This document shows, one piece after another, positions 25,180-34,111 of a stretch of 64,000 bases of DNA (positions are counted from its first letter, which is position 1; each line of letters opens with the position of its first letter). The stretch lies in NCBI RefSeq assembly GCF_014636315.1, contig NZ_BMED01000003.1, positions 372,001 to 436,000 on the forward strand, in the 5' to 3' direction. Below the pieces are notes generated by a model. That model was not told the DNA's origin and ran no database searches. It saw nothing but the letters and a program-made list of their open reading frames with translations. Source of the stretch: Parundibacterium terreum. Lineage in GTDB: Bacteria > Pseudomonadota > Gammaproteobacteria > Burkholderiales > Burkholderiaceae_D. Position numbers and translations under genes: made by a program.

Positions 25180-26508
25180 ATGCGTAAGCCCATTATTGCC
25201 GTATTGATTGCCGGCGCTTTTTTGTCGTCCAGTGCCGGCGCGACTGATTTGTTGCAGATCTATAAGGATGCTCTGCTCAATGACGCCCAATTCGGCAGTG
25301 CCCGTGCTTCACTGGCAGCAGGCCAGGAAAAGCCGATACAGGGGCGCGCACTGATTCTGCCTACGATAGCAATTACCGGTAGCGACGTGCGGGCACGTAA
25401 CGAAATTTCTCCCGATGGCTTCCCAGGCAATATCAACTACACCGGCAATACCAATGCCTACAGCCTGAGCTTGTCCCAGCCTCTGTTTCGCTGGGCAAAC
25501 TGGCAGCAGTACCAACAGGGCAAGCTGGCACTGGTGGTGAGCGAAGCGCAGTTTGCATTGTCACAGCAGGACTTGATCACCCGCGTGGCGCAGGCCTACT
25601 TTGATGTGCTGGCGGCCCAAGATACGCTGACTACTTTGCAGGCGCAAAAAGTCGCCATCTCTGAGCAACTGGCGTCTGCCAAACGCAATTTTGAAGTAGG
25701 CACCTCGACCATTACCGATACCCATGAAGCGCAGGCGCGTTATGACCTGACAGTGGCACAGGAATTTGCCGGCGTCAGCGATTTGCAGATCAAGCGCGCA
25801 GCCCTGCAACAGATCATAGGCAAGGAAGCCGGTGATCTGGCTTTGCTGAAGCCCGGCATCAAACTGAGCTCGCCGCAACCTGAACGCATCGACGACTGGG
25901 TCAGTTCTGCGGAAAAGCAAAATTACAATGTGATTGCTTCGCAGGTGAACCTGGAGATCGCGCAGCGCGACATCCAGAGAAATCGTGCCGGTCATTATCC
26001 AACGCTGGACCTGGTTGCTAGTAGCGGCCGCAATTCAACCGGCGGCGTGCCGGCGGCGGTAGGTACCAATTCGGTTGCCAAAACCAATTCCATCGGCGTG
26101 CAATGGAGTATTCCTATTTTCTCCGGTTTTGGTGTAGACAGCCGTGTGCGCGAATCGATCGCACTGGAAGACAAGGCACGCAACGACCTGGAATTTGCTC
26201 GCCGTACTTCTGCACAGGGTGCGCGTCAATCGTACTTCGGCGTGAACAGCGGCTTGGCTCAAGTCAAGGCGCTGGAAGCAGCGGAAGTATCCAGCCAGTC
26301 TGCATTGGACTCCAACAAGCTGGGTTACCAGGTTGGTGTGCGTATCAATATCGACGTGCTGAATGCGCAGCAACAGCTGTATACCACACAGAGGGATCTG
26401 GCCAAGGCACGCTACGATACGATCATGAATGGTCTGCGCCTGAAATCAGCAGCCGGTACCTTGAAAGAAGAAGATCTGGCTGAAGTGAATGCGCTGTTGC
26501 AGCACTGA
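25180..26508 (+). CDS. tolC: TolC-family outer-membrane channel
   Basis: A 442-residue outer-membrane efflux protein, usual length for TolC. The signal peptide (about 1-22) ends near SSAGATD. Two repeated halves form the barrel and helical tunnel; the first starts LLQIYKDALLNDAQFGSA and the second has VSSAEKQNYNVIASQVNLEI. The late NKLGYQVGVRINIDVLNAQQ is the usual second-repeat helix. It trimerises and serves as exit duct for drug pumps or type I secretion. No pump genes adjoin it. A terminator follows. Confidence 0.93.
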   Translation: MRKPIIAVLIAGAFLSSSAGATDLLQIYKDALLNDAQFGSARASLAAGQEKPIQGRALILPTIAITGSDVRARNEISPDGFPGNINYTGNTNAYSLSLSQPLFRWANWQQYQQGKLALVVSEAQFALSQQDLITRVAQAYFDVLAAQDTLTTLQAQKVAISEQLASAKRNFEVGTSTITDTHEAQARYDLTVAQEFAGVSDLQIKRAALQQIIGKEAGDLALLKPGIKLSSPQPERIDDWVSSAEKQNYNVIASQVNLEIAQRDIQRNRAGHYPTLDLVASSGRNSTGGVPAAVGTNSVAKTNSIGVQWSIPIFSGFGVDSRVRESIALEDKARNDLEFARRTSAQGARQSYFGVNSGLAQVKALEAAEVSSQSALDSNKLGYQVGVRINIDVLNAQQQLYTTQRDLAKARYDTIMNGLRLKSAAGTLKEEDLAEVNALLQH

Positions 26509-26540
26509 TAGCAGCGATGGCGTTGATCGCCGGAGTCGAA

Positions 26541-26568
26541 AAAGCCACCGTTCAGGTGGCTTTTTTTA
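26541..26568. terminator. Rho-independent terminator after tolC
   Basis: A 9-bp stem AAAGCCACC (26541-26549) with GGTGGCTTT (26555-26563), a 5-nt loop and seven T in all. A residues on the other side make it usable for the convergent acyltransferase gene. Confidence 0.88.
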
Positions 26569-26597
26569 TGGCTTCTTTTTCTGTACTTATTTGGTGC

Positions 26598-27689
26598 CTA
26601 GGTAGCCGCAGGGGAAGGGGTAGTCACTATTGTCCGTTTGCCGAAAATCTTTTTCAGTTTAAGCGCCGGCTGCTCTATCAGGTAGCAGGATGCATAGGCA
26701 AAGCATAAGGTGATGCCGAAAGAGGCTGCGGTCAAAGCCGATACGGATATGCCGGGGAACAGTGCAATCAGCGATTGCTGTACCGGGAAAGCATAGATGT
26801 AGATGCCGTAAGAGTTATCGGGCAGTGCATTATATTTACGTACAAAACCGGCAGGCACGTAGGCCAGATAAAACAGGACATAGGCGATGCTTAACTGGTA
26901 GACCACGGAAAATGCCTGTGTGCTGATCAGGACGGAAGCCAGAAGAGTGCCGATTACTGCCAGAAAAATATTCAGGGACAGGAGAATACGCTCCCTCAGC
27001 ACCCAGTATGTCGCACCGGTGAAAAACATGAAATCGAAATGAATGAACAGATCCTCTTCCAGTCCGTATAGGCGGCGTGCGATTGTCAGGATATAGGCGA
27101 ACACGGTATTTGCCACGACGAGCAAACTGGTTCGCTTAACCCGGTTACCATTCTTGGCATGCCCGATACTGCAGACCAGCCAAAAAAGCAGCAAAAGGAT
27201 ATACATTTTTATCTCGTACACCATGCTCCACAGTGAACCGTTCACTGCCCCTTTGTAGGGATTGTCGCTGAATACGCCGGGCAGGTAGTAAGCGACGCCT
27301 CCCAGTAGCGTCATGCATCTTCCTAAATAAGCATAAGTGGCGGGGCGGTTGAGATAAGCATTGGCAGGCAGTGAAGTAAAAAATATGCCCAGCCCAAAGA
27401 CGACCAGTAAGCACATGACGATCAGTGCCGGATAAATCCGCAGGATGCGTGCCCAGATGTAGTCCATCGCACTTTGCTTGGACAGCAAACTGCCTGCAAC
27501 CAGAAAGCCGCTCGTGATAAAGAACAGGTCAACCGCGATCGAGCCTATCGATATGCCCAGCGTTTTCCCCAGCGGCTCGGGTCTGTTCAGTAGCGCAAAG
27601 CTATGCCCGAGCAGCACCGCAGATGCAGCAATGAAGCGTATCAGGTTGAAGTTGTTATCTTTTTCTTGGATGAAGCCGGATAGACGCAT
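26598..27689 (-). CDS. Acyltransferase 3 (OafA-like) membrane O- or N-acyltransferase
   Basis: A 363-residue integral membrane protein with about ten hydrophobic segments. The family motif near the N-terminus is FNLIRFIAASAVLLGHSFAL, with the catalytic-type His at about residue 29, followed by FFITSGFLVAG. Members transfer acetyl or other acyl groups to cell-surface sugars. It is the last gene of the polysaccharide cluster, 80 bases downstream of fdtB. It may acylate the aminosugar made by FdtA/FdtB, or acetylate the finished polymer; the cluster has no soluble FdtC-type acetyltransferase. Confidence 0.88.
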   Translation of the reverse strand: MRLSGFIQEKDNNFNLIRFIAASAVLLGHSFALLNRPEPLGKTLGISIGSIAVDLFFITSGFLVAGSLLSKQSAMDYIWARILRIYPALIVMCLLVVFGLGIFFTSLPANAYLNRPATYAYLGRCMTLLGGVAYYLPGVFSDNPYKGAVNGSLWSMVYEIKMYILLLLFWLVCSIGHAKNGNRVKRTSLLVVANTVFAYILTIARRLYGLEEDLFIHFDFMFFTGATYWVLRERILLSLNIFLAVIGTLLASVLISTQAFSVVYQLSIAYVLFYLAYVPAGFVRKYNALPDNSYGIYIYAFPVQQSLIALFPGISVSALTAASFGITLCFAYASCYLIEQPALKLKKIFGKRTIVTTPSPAAT

Positions 27690-27769
27690 TGAGGACCTCA
27701 GGGATAAATACCGGGTGCAAGGAAAATCACTGTGCTTCTAACAAGCGGGTGCGGCCCCGCAAATACCCA

Positions 27770-28897
27770 TCACCAGGCCGCAATAGCCTCAATCACCCGC
27801 CATTGCTGCTCCTCGCGCAGATGCGGCCCCATCGGCAGGCTCAGCACCTCATCGGCCATCACTTCTGCCAGCGGGAATTGCCCTGCAACATAGCCAGAAC
27901 CAGAGCCGGCTTGCGCATAGGCTTGCTGCTTGTGCGGTGGAATCGGGTAATGGATCAGGCTGCCGATGCCGGCCCTGGTCAAGGCTGCCTGTAAGCCTTC
28001 CCGGTCCTGGCTGCGCACCACATACAGGTGCCAGGCCGAGTCTATACCTGCTGGCACCATGGGCAGCACCAGCCGTTGGTTGGCGGCCAGTTCTTTGTTG
28101 TACAGCGCAGCGACCTTGTCGCGTCTTGCCTGCCAGGCATCCAGGTGTTTCAGCTTGACGCATAGCGCGGCAGCCTGGATCGGGTCCAGCCGGCTGTTAT
28201 AGCCTTGTACTTCATTCACGTATTTGACCCGGGAGCCGTAGTTGCGCAGTACCCGCAGGCGGTCGGCAATGACGGGATCATTGGTGGTGACGGCACCGGC
28301 GTCGCCCAAGGCACCGAGGTTCTTGCCGGGGTAGAAGCTCCAGGCCACGGCATCGCCATGGCCGCCGATACGCTGGCCCTGGTAGCGGGCGCCATGGGCC
28401 TGGGCGCCGTCTTCCAGGACCTTGAGGCCGTGCTGCCTGGCCAGGGCGAGGATGGGGGCTAGATCGGCGGGCTGGCCGTACAGGTGGACCGGCAGGATGA
28501 CTTTGGTGCGGGGGGTGATCGCGGCTGCTATGCGCTGCGGATCGAGGTTGTAGGTGCCCTCTACCGGTTCAACCGGAACCGGGATGGCGCCGCACTGGCT
28601 GACGGCCAGCCAGGTGGCGATATAGGTATTGGACGGGACGATGACTTCATCGCCGGGGCCGACGTCCATCGCGCGCAGGGCCAGGTGCAGCGCATCGAGG
28701 CCGTTGGCAACGCTGACGCAGTGCTGGACGCCGCAATAAGTGGCGTAGTCTTGCTCAAAGGTATCGACTTCACCGCCGAGGATGTACCAGCCGGATTCGA
28801 GTACGCGCTGGACGGCGGCGTCGATCTCGCTCTTGAGTTCGCGGTAGGAGGCCTGGATATCGAGAAAGGGGACGGCGGTGCTCATGGTCATGCTCAT
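27770..28897 (-). CDS. fdtB: DegT/DnrJ aminotransferase (FdtB/QdtB-like)
   Basis: A 375-residue PLP-dependent sugar aminotransferase. The PLP lysine lies in [15 protein letters not shown]; other motifs are [14 protein letters not shown] and [12 protein letters not shown], normal for the type I sugar transaminases. Beside a FdtA-type ketoisomerase, it most likely converts dTDP-3-oxo-6-deoxyhexose to the 3-amino sugar (Fuc3N or Qui3N). The start ATG overlaps the fdtA stop by four bases (ATGA), so the two are translationally coupled. The exact hexose epimer cannot be read from the sequence. Confidence 0.85.
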   Translation of the reverse strand: MSMTMSTAVPFLDIQASYRELKSEIDAAVQRVLESGWYILGGEVDTFEQDYATYCGVQHCVSVANGLDALHLALRAMDVGPGDEVIVPSNTYIATWLAVSQCGAIPVPVEPVEGTYNLDPQRIAAAITPRTKVILPVHLYGQPADLAPILALARQHGLKVLEDGAQAHGARYQGQRIGGHGDAVAWSFYPGKNLGALGDAGAVTTNDPVIADRLRVLRNYGSRVKYVNEVQGYNSRLDPIQAAALCVKLKHLDAWQARRDKVAALYNKELAANQRLVLPMVPAGIDSAWHLYVVRSQDREGLQAALTRAGIGSLIHYPIPPHKQQAYAQAGSGSGYVAGQFPLAEVMADEVLSLPMGPHLREEQQWRVIEAIAAW

Positions 28898-29313
28898 GGT
28901 GAGGGGGAGGACGCGAGGGCGGCCAGGTAGTCGTTGTAATTGCGATAATAATCGGATTCGTCGTACGGGGCGGAGGCTAGTACCAGGCAGACCGAGCCGG
29001 CATCGAAGTTGATTTCGGAGGCCCAGATCATCGGCGGCACATGCAAACCCTGCCAGGGGCGGTTCAGGTGGACGGTGCGTTTGTTCTTGCCGTCATCTAA
29101 AGCGACGTCAAAGCTGCCGGACAGGCAGATCAGGAACTGGTGCAGGCTTTTGTGGGCGTGGGCGCCGCGGTCGGAGGCGGTGGGCACGTCGTACAGGTAG
29201 AACACGCGCTGGATCTCGAACGGCACGTGCTTGTTCGATTCCATGAAGGTCAGGTTGCCACGCGGGTCGTGGATCTTGGGCAGCTCTATCAGGCGGCAGT
29301 CTTCTACTGACAT
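28894..29313 (-). CDS. fdtA: dTDP-4-oxo-6-deoxyglucose 3,4-ketoisomerase (FdtA/QdtA-like)
   Basis: A 139-residue cupin of the WxcM/FdtA family that moves the keto group of dTDP-4-oxo-6-deoxyglucose from C4 to C3. Visible motifs: [15 protein letters not shown], the [18 protein letters not shown] active-site His pair, and [12 protein letters not shown]. The substrate is the product of RmlB, encoded at 43912-45000 in the same cluster. It is coupled to fdtB by a four-base overlap. The FdtA versus QdtA product (galacto or gluco) cannot be told here. Confidence 0.85.
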   Translation of the reverse strand: MSVEDCRLIELPKIHDPRGNLTFMESNKHVPFEIQRVFYLYDVPTASDRGAHAHKSLHQFLICLSGSFDVALDDGKNKRTVHLNRPWQGLHVPPMIWASEINFDAGSVCLVLASAPYDESDYYRNYNDYLAALASSPSP

Positions 29314-29365
29314 CTTCTTCTTTCTTTATATTTGGTTTGCACCGGCTTACTGCACGGCGAACATC

Positions 29366-30670
29366 TTAATCCCCAAGCAGTTCCGCCAGCAAGGCCATGG
29401 TCCTGTCTGTCGCACCCTGGTGCTGCATGAAGAAGGCGTGAGCGTGGCCTCCCATACTTTTTCTCCTGTCGGCATCGGCAATCAGCGCATGCGCTTGTGC
29501 CATCAGATCGGCCGGATCGGTAACGCGTATGCTGGCGCCGGCAGCGATTGCCTGCTCGGTGATTTCAGAAAAATTGAAGGTGTGCTGCCCTATCAGCACG
29601 GGCTTGGCCATTGCGCAGGCTTCGATCAGGTTGTGCCCGCCCAATGGGATCAGGCTGCCACCGATGAAGGCCACATCGCAGGCCGCATAGTACATATACA
29701 TTTCGCCCATGCTGTCGCCCAGCACGACTTGCACATCGGCGGGCAATTTTTCCAGGCCGGAGTCAAAATTCAGTTGCGATCGCCGCACATGCTTGAGCCC
29801 GTGAGCATCTATCATTTCTGCGACCTGGTCAAATCGCTGCGGATGCCTTGGCGTAATGACCAGCAGCGCATCCTGTTTCTGAGGATGCGATTGGCGGAAA
29901 TCGCAAAAGGCTTTCAGTATCAGTTCTTCTTCACCGTCGCGGGTACTGCCGCACAGGAAGACTGCGCGCTCACCGAATACCTGCCTCAGTTGCGCGCCGC
30001 GTTCGGCCATTTGCGGCGGCGGGTTGACGTCGAACTTCATATTGCCGGTGATGATGGTCTTGCCTACGCCCAGCTCCTTCAGGCGCTGCGCATCCGGCCC
30101 GGATTGGGCGGCGACGCAGTTGATGGCGCGTGCCGCAGGCAATATCAGCGAGGGTAGCCTGTGCGCTTTTTTCAGCGATTTTTCCGACAGTCTGGCATTC
30201 ACCAGCGCCACCGGCACGCGATGCTGTTCGCACTGCGCCACCAGGTTGGGCCAGACCTCAGTCTCTATCAGCACGCATAGCCGCGGGGAGAAATGGTGCA
30301 GGAAGCGCCTGATCATCCAGTTGATGTCATACGGCAAGAAGCTCTGGATCAGCCTGGACGAGACGTCGGCAAACAGCAGTTTGCCGGTCGCGCGGCCGGT
30401 TGGCGTCATGTGGGTCAGCAGGATGTGGTGATCGGCATAGCGCTGTAGCAACGCCCGCACCAGGGGTTCGGCAGCGCGCGTCTCGCCAGCGGATACCGCA
30501 TGTACCCAGATAATCTTGCGCTTTACCTGACGGCTGGTGCTTCCTTTATAGAAGCCCAGGCGCTCTGCAACGTGTTCGCGATAACCCGGCTCTTGCCGTC
30601 CGCGCAGCCACAGGCGGCCCAGTGCGAAAGGCAGGGACAAACCCCAAAATAAGCTATAGAGCAGGCGCAT
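29366..30670 (-). CDS. waaA: 3-deoxy-D-manno-octulosonic acid (Kdo) transferase
   Basis: A 434-residue GT30 enzyme that adds Kdo from CMP-Kdo to the lipid A precursor at the inner membrane. The ATG at 30670 gives the typical start MRLLYSLFWGLSLP with an N-terminal membrane anchor. Family motifs: WVHAVSAGETRAA, LIETEVWPNL, GNMKFDV, CGSTRDGEEELIL and IGGSLIPLGGHNLIE. It lies 20 bases downstream of the EamA transporter gene on the same strand, upstream of fdtA. The number of Kdo residues it transfers is not predictable. Confidence 0.95.
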   Translation of the reverse strand: MRLLYSLFWGLSLPFALGRLWLRGRQEPGYREHVAERLGFYKGSTSRQVKRKIIWVHAVSAGETRAAEPLVRALLQRYADHHILLTHMTPTGRATGKLLFADVSSRLIQSFLPYDINWMIRRFLHHFSPRLCVLIETEVWPNLVAQCEQHRVPVALVNARLSEKSLKKAHRLPSLILPAARAINCVAAQSGPDAQRLKELGVGKTIITGNMKFDVNPPPQMAERGAQLRQVFGERAVFLCGSTRDGEEELILKAFCDFRQSHPQKQDALLVITPRHPQRFDQVAEMIDAHGLKHVRRSQLNFDSGLEKLPADVQVVLGDSMGEMYMYYAACDVAFIGGSLIPLGGHNLIEACAMAKPVLIGQHTFNFSEITEQAIAAGASIRVTDPADLMAQAHALIADADRRKSMGGHAHAFFMQHQGATDRTMALLAELLGD

Positions 30671-30690
30671 GGACAAGTTTCAATCAAGGA

Positions 30691-31602
30691 TCATTGACGG
30701 CGATTTACCAGCACGATGCCGGCCAATACCAGGCATGAACCGATGGCAAAACGCGGACTGATCGCATCATGCAGGAATATCACACCGGCTGCAACGCCGA
30801 ATAATGGTGTGAGGAAAGAAAAAACCGATAGCCGGGAGGCCAGATAGTGGCGCAGCAGCCAGAACCAGGTCAGATAGCTGGCAAAAGCCACGACCACGGT
30901 CTGAAACAGGATGCTGCCCCAGGCGATGGCCGATGCCGGTATCAGCAGGGACTCACCCTTTGCCGATGCGTAGATCAGCAGGATGACGGCAGCACCGGCA
31001 AGCTGGTACAGCAATGTGGTGGTAGGTTCGGCTTCCGACAGTTTGGACTTGCGTATCGTAACTGTGGTTGCCGCCCACAGCAGGCCACCCAGCACGCCCA
31101 GTGCGTCGCCGGCCAGCATCCTGCCGAGATTGGGATCATCCAGCCCTTTGCCGGAGCTGGCGGCAAACGCCGCTGAAAAGGCGACTGCAATGCCGGCAAA
31201 TGCCGATAAGATGCCCAGCCACTGGCTGACATGCATGCGCTCCGAGGGAATCAGCCAGTGCAGGCCGATGACGGTAAAGATGGGTGCGGTATACAGGAAT
31301 ACCGACATGTGCGACGCCGACGTGTAGTTCAAGCCTAGGGCAACGCAAAGAAATTCCAGCGCAAACAATATGCCTGCGACAAGGCCGGGCAGCAGGCTGC
31401 CATCTTTCAGAGAAAACGGGATGCGGCGCACCAGGATCAAGATATACACCATGATCGCGGCCAGCGCGGAGCGCAGGCCTATCTGCATGCTGGAGCTGAC
31501 GACCGGTGCCGCCAGTTTGACGGCGACTTGCTGCAAACCCCAGCAAAAGCAAAGGAGCAACATCAGGGAGATGGCAAAGCCATCCAGGTTTTTACGTATC
31601 AT
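30691..31602 (-). CDS. EamA/DMT-family transporter
   Basis: A 303-residue inner-membrane protein with two EamA repeats and about ten membrane helices. It starts MIRKNLDGFAISLMLLLCFC and ends with the second repeat (LFGVAAGVIFLHDAISPRFAIG). DMT transporters export metabolites or drugs, or move nucleotide sugars in related groups. It is located between waaC and waaA, but its substrate is unknown, and the cluster position alone does not prove a role in LPS. Confidence 0.85.
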   Translation of the reverse strand: MIRKNLDGFAISLMLLLCFCWGLQQVAVKLAAPVVSSSMQIGLRSALAAIMVYILILVRRIPFSLKDGSLLPGLVAGILFALEFLCVALGLNYTSASHMSVFLYTAPIFTVIGLHWLIPSERMHVSQWLGILSAFAGIAVAFSAAFAASSGKGLDDPNLGRMLAGDALGVLGGLLWAATTVTIRKSKLSEAEPTTTLLYQLAGAAVILLIYASAKGESLLIPASAIAWGSILFQTVVVAFASYLTWFWLLRHYLASRLSVFSFLTPLFGVAAGVIFLHDAISPRFAIGSCLVLAGIVLVNRRQ

Positions 31603-31656
31603 GCTTATTTACTGCAGTGGAGGTCTGGGAAAAATGCTGTCAGGATGGAATATACC

Positions 31657-32676
31657 CTAAACCTGCCCCGAGCCGGGAACAGGCTGGCCCAGCAAGCTGC
31701 GGATGGCGGCGCTGACTTCGTCCACCGTAGCGGGCTGGCCCACGTCGCCGAGGTTGATGATGCGTGGAGACCAGTTGCCCTCGGTTTTCCAGCGCGGTGA
31801 ATCGCAATAGATTTCTACCGTAGGCCTTTCATAGGCGGCGGCAATATGCGTCAGGCCCGTATCTACACCGACTGCCAGTGCTGCGCGCTGCGATAGTGCA
31901 ACAGCCTCCAGCATCGACAATTTCGGCAGCACGGTGGAGCCCGGTATGCGCGCAGCCAATTGCTCTGCTTCCTGTTTTTCAGCGGCATTACCCCAGGGGA
32001 GCAGGATGGGTAATTTATACTCGGCGACGGTCTTGGCGGCCAGCACCCAGTTGTCTTGCGACCATTTTTTGCTATCGCGCGCGGTGCCGTGATAAAACAC
32101 CGCATAGTCATGTTCCGGCATCCAGGCCGGGCGTGCGCCTTCCTTAGTGCCCAACTGCGGCGCATGCATGCCAAAGCTGGCCGGCGTATCTATCCTATAA
32201 CCGCCCGCATGTGCGGCCACCAGGCGGCCGCGCAAGACTGCATGCGTGCGGCTAGCTATGGCCAGACTTTCGGAATGGAAGATGCGCGAGATGGCTTCGT
32301 AGCCTGAACCCTCGGTGCCGTTCGCCAGGCCGACTTTTTTGCCGCCTTTGGCGAGGCGCGCAAGCCCCATGATGGCGCCGGTTTTCATCAGGCCCTGGGT
32401 ATCCAGTACCAGATCATATTGCTCGCCGCGCAGCGATGCATAAAACTGCCTGAGTTCCAGCCGGGTTGCCCGGGTGAACAGGCTTTTGCGCCAGCGCCGC
32501 AGCGCAAATGGAATGATGCGGCGCACGCCGTGGTTCAGTTTCACCAGGCTGACATAGCCTTCTTCTACGACCCAGTCTACCTCTGCGCCGGGGAAATGGC
32601 GCAGCAAATCGTCCACAACAGGCATGTTGTGGACCACGTCGCCCAGCGACGACACGCGTACCAGCAGGATTTTCAC
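31657..32676 (-). CDS. waaC: Lipopolysaccharide heptosyltransferase I
   Basis: A 339-residue GT9 enzyme that transfers the first L-glycero-D-manno-heptose to Kdo on the inner core. N-terminus KILLVRVSSLGDVVHNMP is the classical WaaC start (GTG codon at 32676). The LVLDTQGLMKTG segment and the C-terminal GVDTGLTHIAAAY donor-site motif are present. It follows the phosphohexomutase gene by 14 bases. The heptose pathway genes themselves are not in the window. Confidence 0.93.
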   Translation of the reverse strand: MKILLVRVSSLGDVVHNMPVVDDLLRHFPGAEVDWVVEEGYVSLVKLNHGVRRIIPFALRRWRKSLFTRATRLELRQFYASLRGEQYDLVLDTQGLMKTGAIMGLARLAKGGKKVGLANGTEGSGYEAISRIFHSESLAIASRTHAVLRGRLVAAHAGGYRIDTPASFGMHAPQLGTKEGARPAWMPEHDYAVFYHGTARDSKKWSQDNWVLAAKTVAEYKLPILLPWGNAAEKQEAEQLAARIPGSTVLPKLSMLEAVALSQRAALAVGVDTGLTHIAAAYERPTVEIYCDSPRWKTEGNWSPRIINLGDVGQPATVDEVSAAIRSLLGQPVPGSGQV

Positions 32677-32690
32677 AGTGAAGCTGGGGC

Positions 32691-34067
32691 TTAGTAGGGC
32701 ATTGCCGCATCCGGCTTGACAGCCAGGATAGCCTGCTTCATGGCTGCCTGTATGCGTGCCAGTGCTTCCGGTGTTTCACCCTCGAAGCGCATGACGATCA
32801 CCGGAGTGGTATTGGATGAGCGCGCCAGGCCGAAACCGTCCGGATATTCAACCCGCAGGCCGTCTATCGTGATCACATCGTCAGCGCCGGGGAAATTGGC
32901 GTTCTTTTGCATCTTGGCGATGATGTCGAAGTTTTCTCCCTCGGCCAGCTTTACCTGCAGTTCCGGCGTGCTGGACGATTGCGGCAAGCCGTTCAGCGTT
33001 GCTGTCAGGTCTGGCAGGCTGCTGAGAATTTCCAGCAGGCGGGCACCGGCATACATGCCGTCATCAAAGCCGTACCAGCGATCCTTGAAGAAGATGTGGC
33101 CGCTCATCTCGCCGCCCAGCGGGGCGCCGGTTTCGCGCATCTTGGCCTTGACCAGCGAATGGCCGGTTTTCCACATCAGCGGCACACCGCCGCGTGCCTT
33201 GACCCAGGCCGAGATATGGCGCGTGCATTTGACGTCATACAGGATTTCCTTGCCGGGGTTACGCTTCAGCACATCTTCGGCAAACAGCATTAACTGGCGG
33301 TCCGGATAGATGATCTGGCCGTCCTTGGTCACCACGCCGAGGCGGTCGCCGTCGCCGTCAAAGGCCAGGCCGATTTCAGCATCGGTCTCTTGCAGGCAGC
33401 GTATCAGGTCTTGCAGATTTTCAGGGTGCGCGGGATCGGGGTGGTGGTTGGGGAAATTGCCGTCCACTTCGCAAAACAGCTCAGTGACTTCGCAGCCCAT
33501 TGCGCGGTACAGGTCACCGGCGAAAGCGCCGGCAACGCCGTTGCCGCAGTCGATTGCAATTTTCATGGGGCGGGCAGTTTTCACGTCGCTGACGATGCGC
33601 TGCTGATAGGCTGCAGCGATGTCATGCGTCTTGTAGGCGCCTGCGCCCTGCTTGAATGCCTTGTTCAGGATGGCCTGGTACAGCGCCTGTATCGTGTCGC
33701 CGTAAATGGCTTCTCCGGCCAGCACCATTTTGAAACCGTTGTAGTCAGGCGGATTATGGCTGCCGGTCACCATCACACCCGAACTCGCGCCCAGCGTGCT
33801 GGTGCCGAAATACACCATAGGCGTGGCGACTACACCGAGGTCGATCACGTCGGCACCGGTAGATTGCAGACCTTTGGCTAGCGCCGCAGCCAGCTCTGGG
33901 CCGGACAGGCGGCCGTCGCGGCCTATCACTACCGTTTTTTCACCCTTGGCGAGTGCGGCAGAGCCAAAGGCCTGGCCTATCTGGTAGGCAACTTCGGCAT
34001 CCAGTGTCTTGCCTATGATGCCGCGGATATCGTAGGCCTTGAATATGGTCGGAGAGATGAGGGACAT
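32691..34067 (-). CDS. Phosphomannomutase/phosphoglucomutase (AlgC/ManB-like)
   Basis: A 458-residue alpha-D-phosphohexomutase interconverting the 6- and 1-phosphates of mannose or glucose. The active-site loop VTGSHNPPDYNGFK places the phosphoserine at Ser103; metal loop DGDGDRLG and sugar loop GGEMSGH are present. Glucose-1-phosphate from this enzyme can feed RmlA and the rhamnose branch. Length and order of four domains match AlgC. It sits between the CapD-like gene and waaC. Confidence 0.93.
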   Translation of the reverse strand: MSLISPTIFKAYDIRGIIGKTLDAEVAYQIGQAFGSAALAKGEKTVVIGRDGRLSGPELAAALAKGLQSTGADVIDLGVVATPMVYFGTSTLGASSGVMVTGSHNPPDYNGFKMVLAGEAIYGDTIQALYQAILNKAFKQGAGAYKTHDIAAAYQQRIVSDVKTARPMKIAIDCGNGVAGAFAGDLYRAMGCEVTELFCEVDGNFPNHHPDPAHPENLQDLIRCLQETDAEIGLAFDGDGDRLGVVTKDGQIIYPDRQLMLFAEDVLKRNPGKEILYDVKCTRHISAWVKARGGVPLMWKTGHSLVKAKMRETGAPLGGEMSGHIFFKDRWYGFDDGMYAGARLLEILSSLPDLTATLNGLPQSSSTPELQVKLAEGENFDIIAKMQKNANFPGADDVITIDGLRVEYPDGFGLARSSNTTPVIVMRFEGETPEALARIQAAMKQAILAVKPDAAMPY

Positions 34068-34111
34068 GATATTTTATTCAGAGTAATGGTCTGGGGGATG
34101 CATACAGGCGG

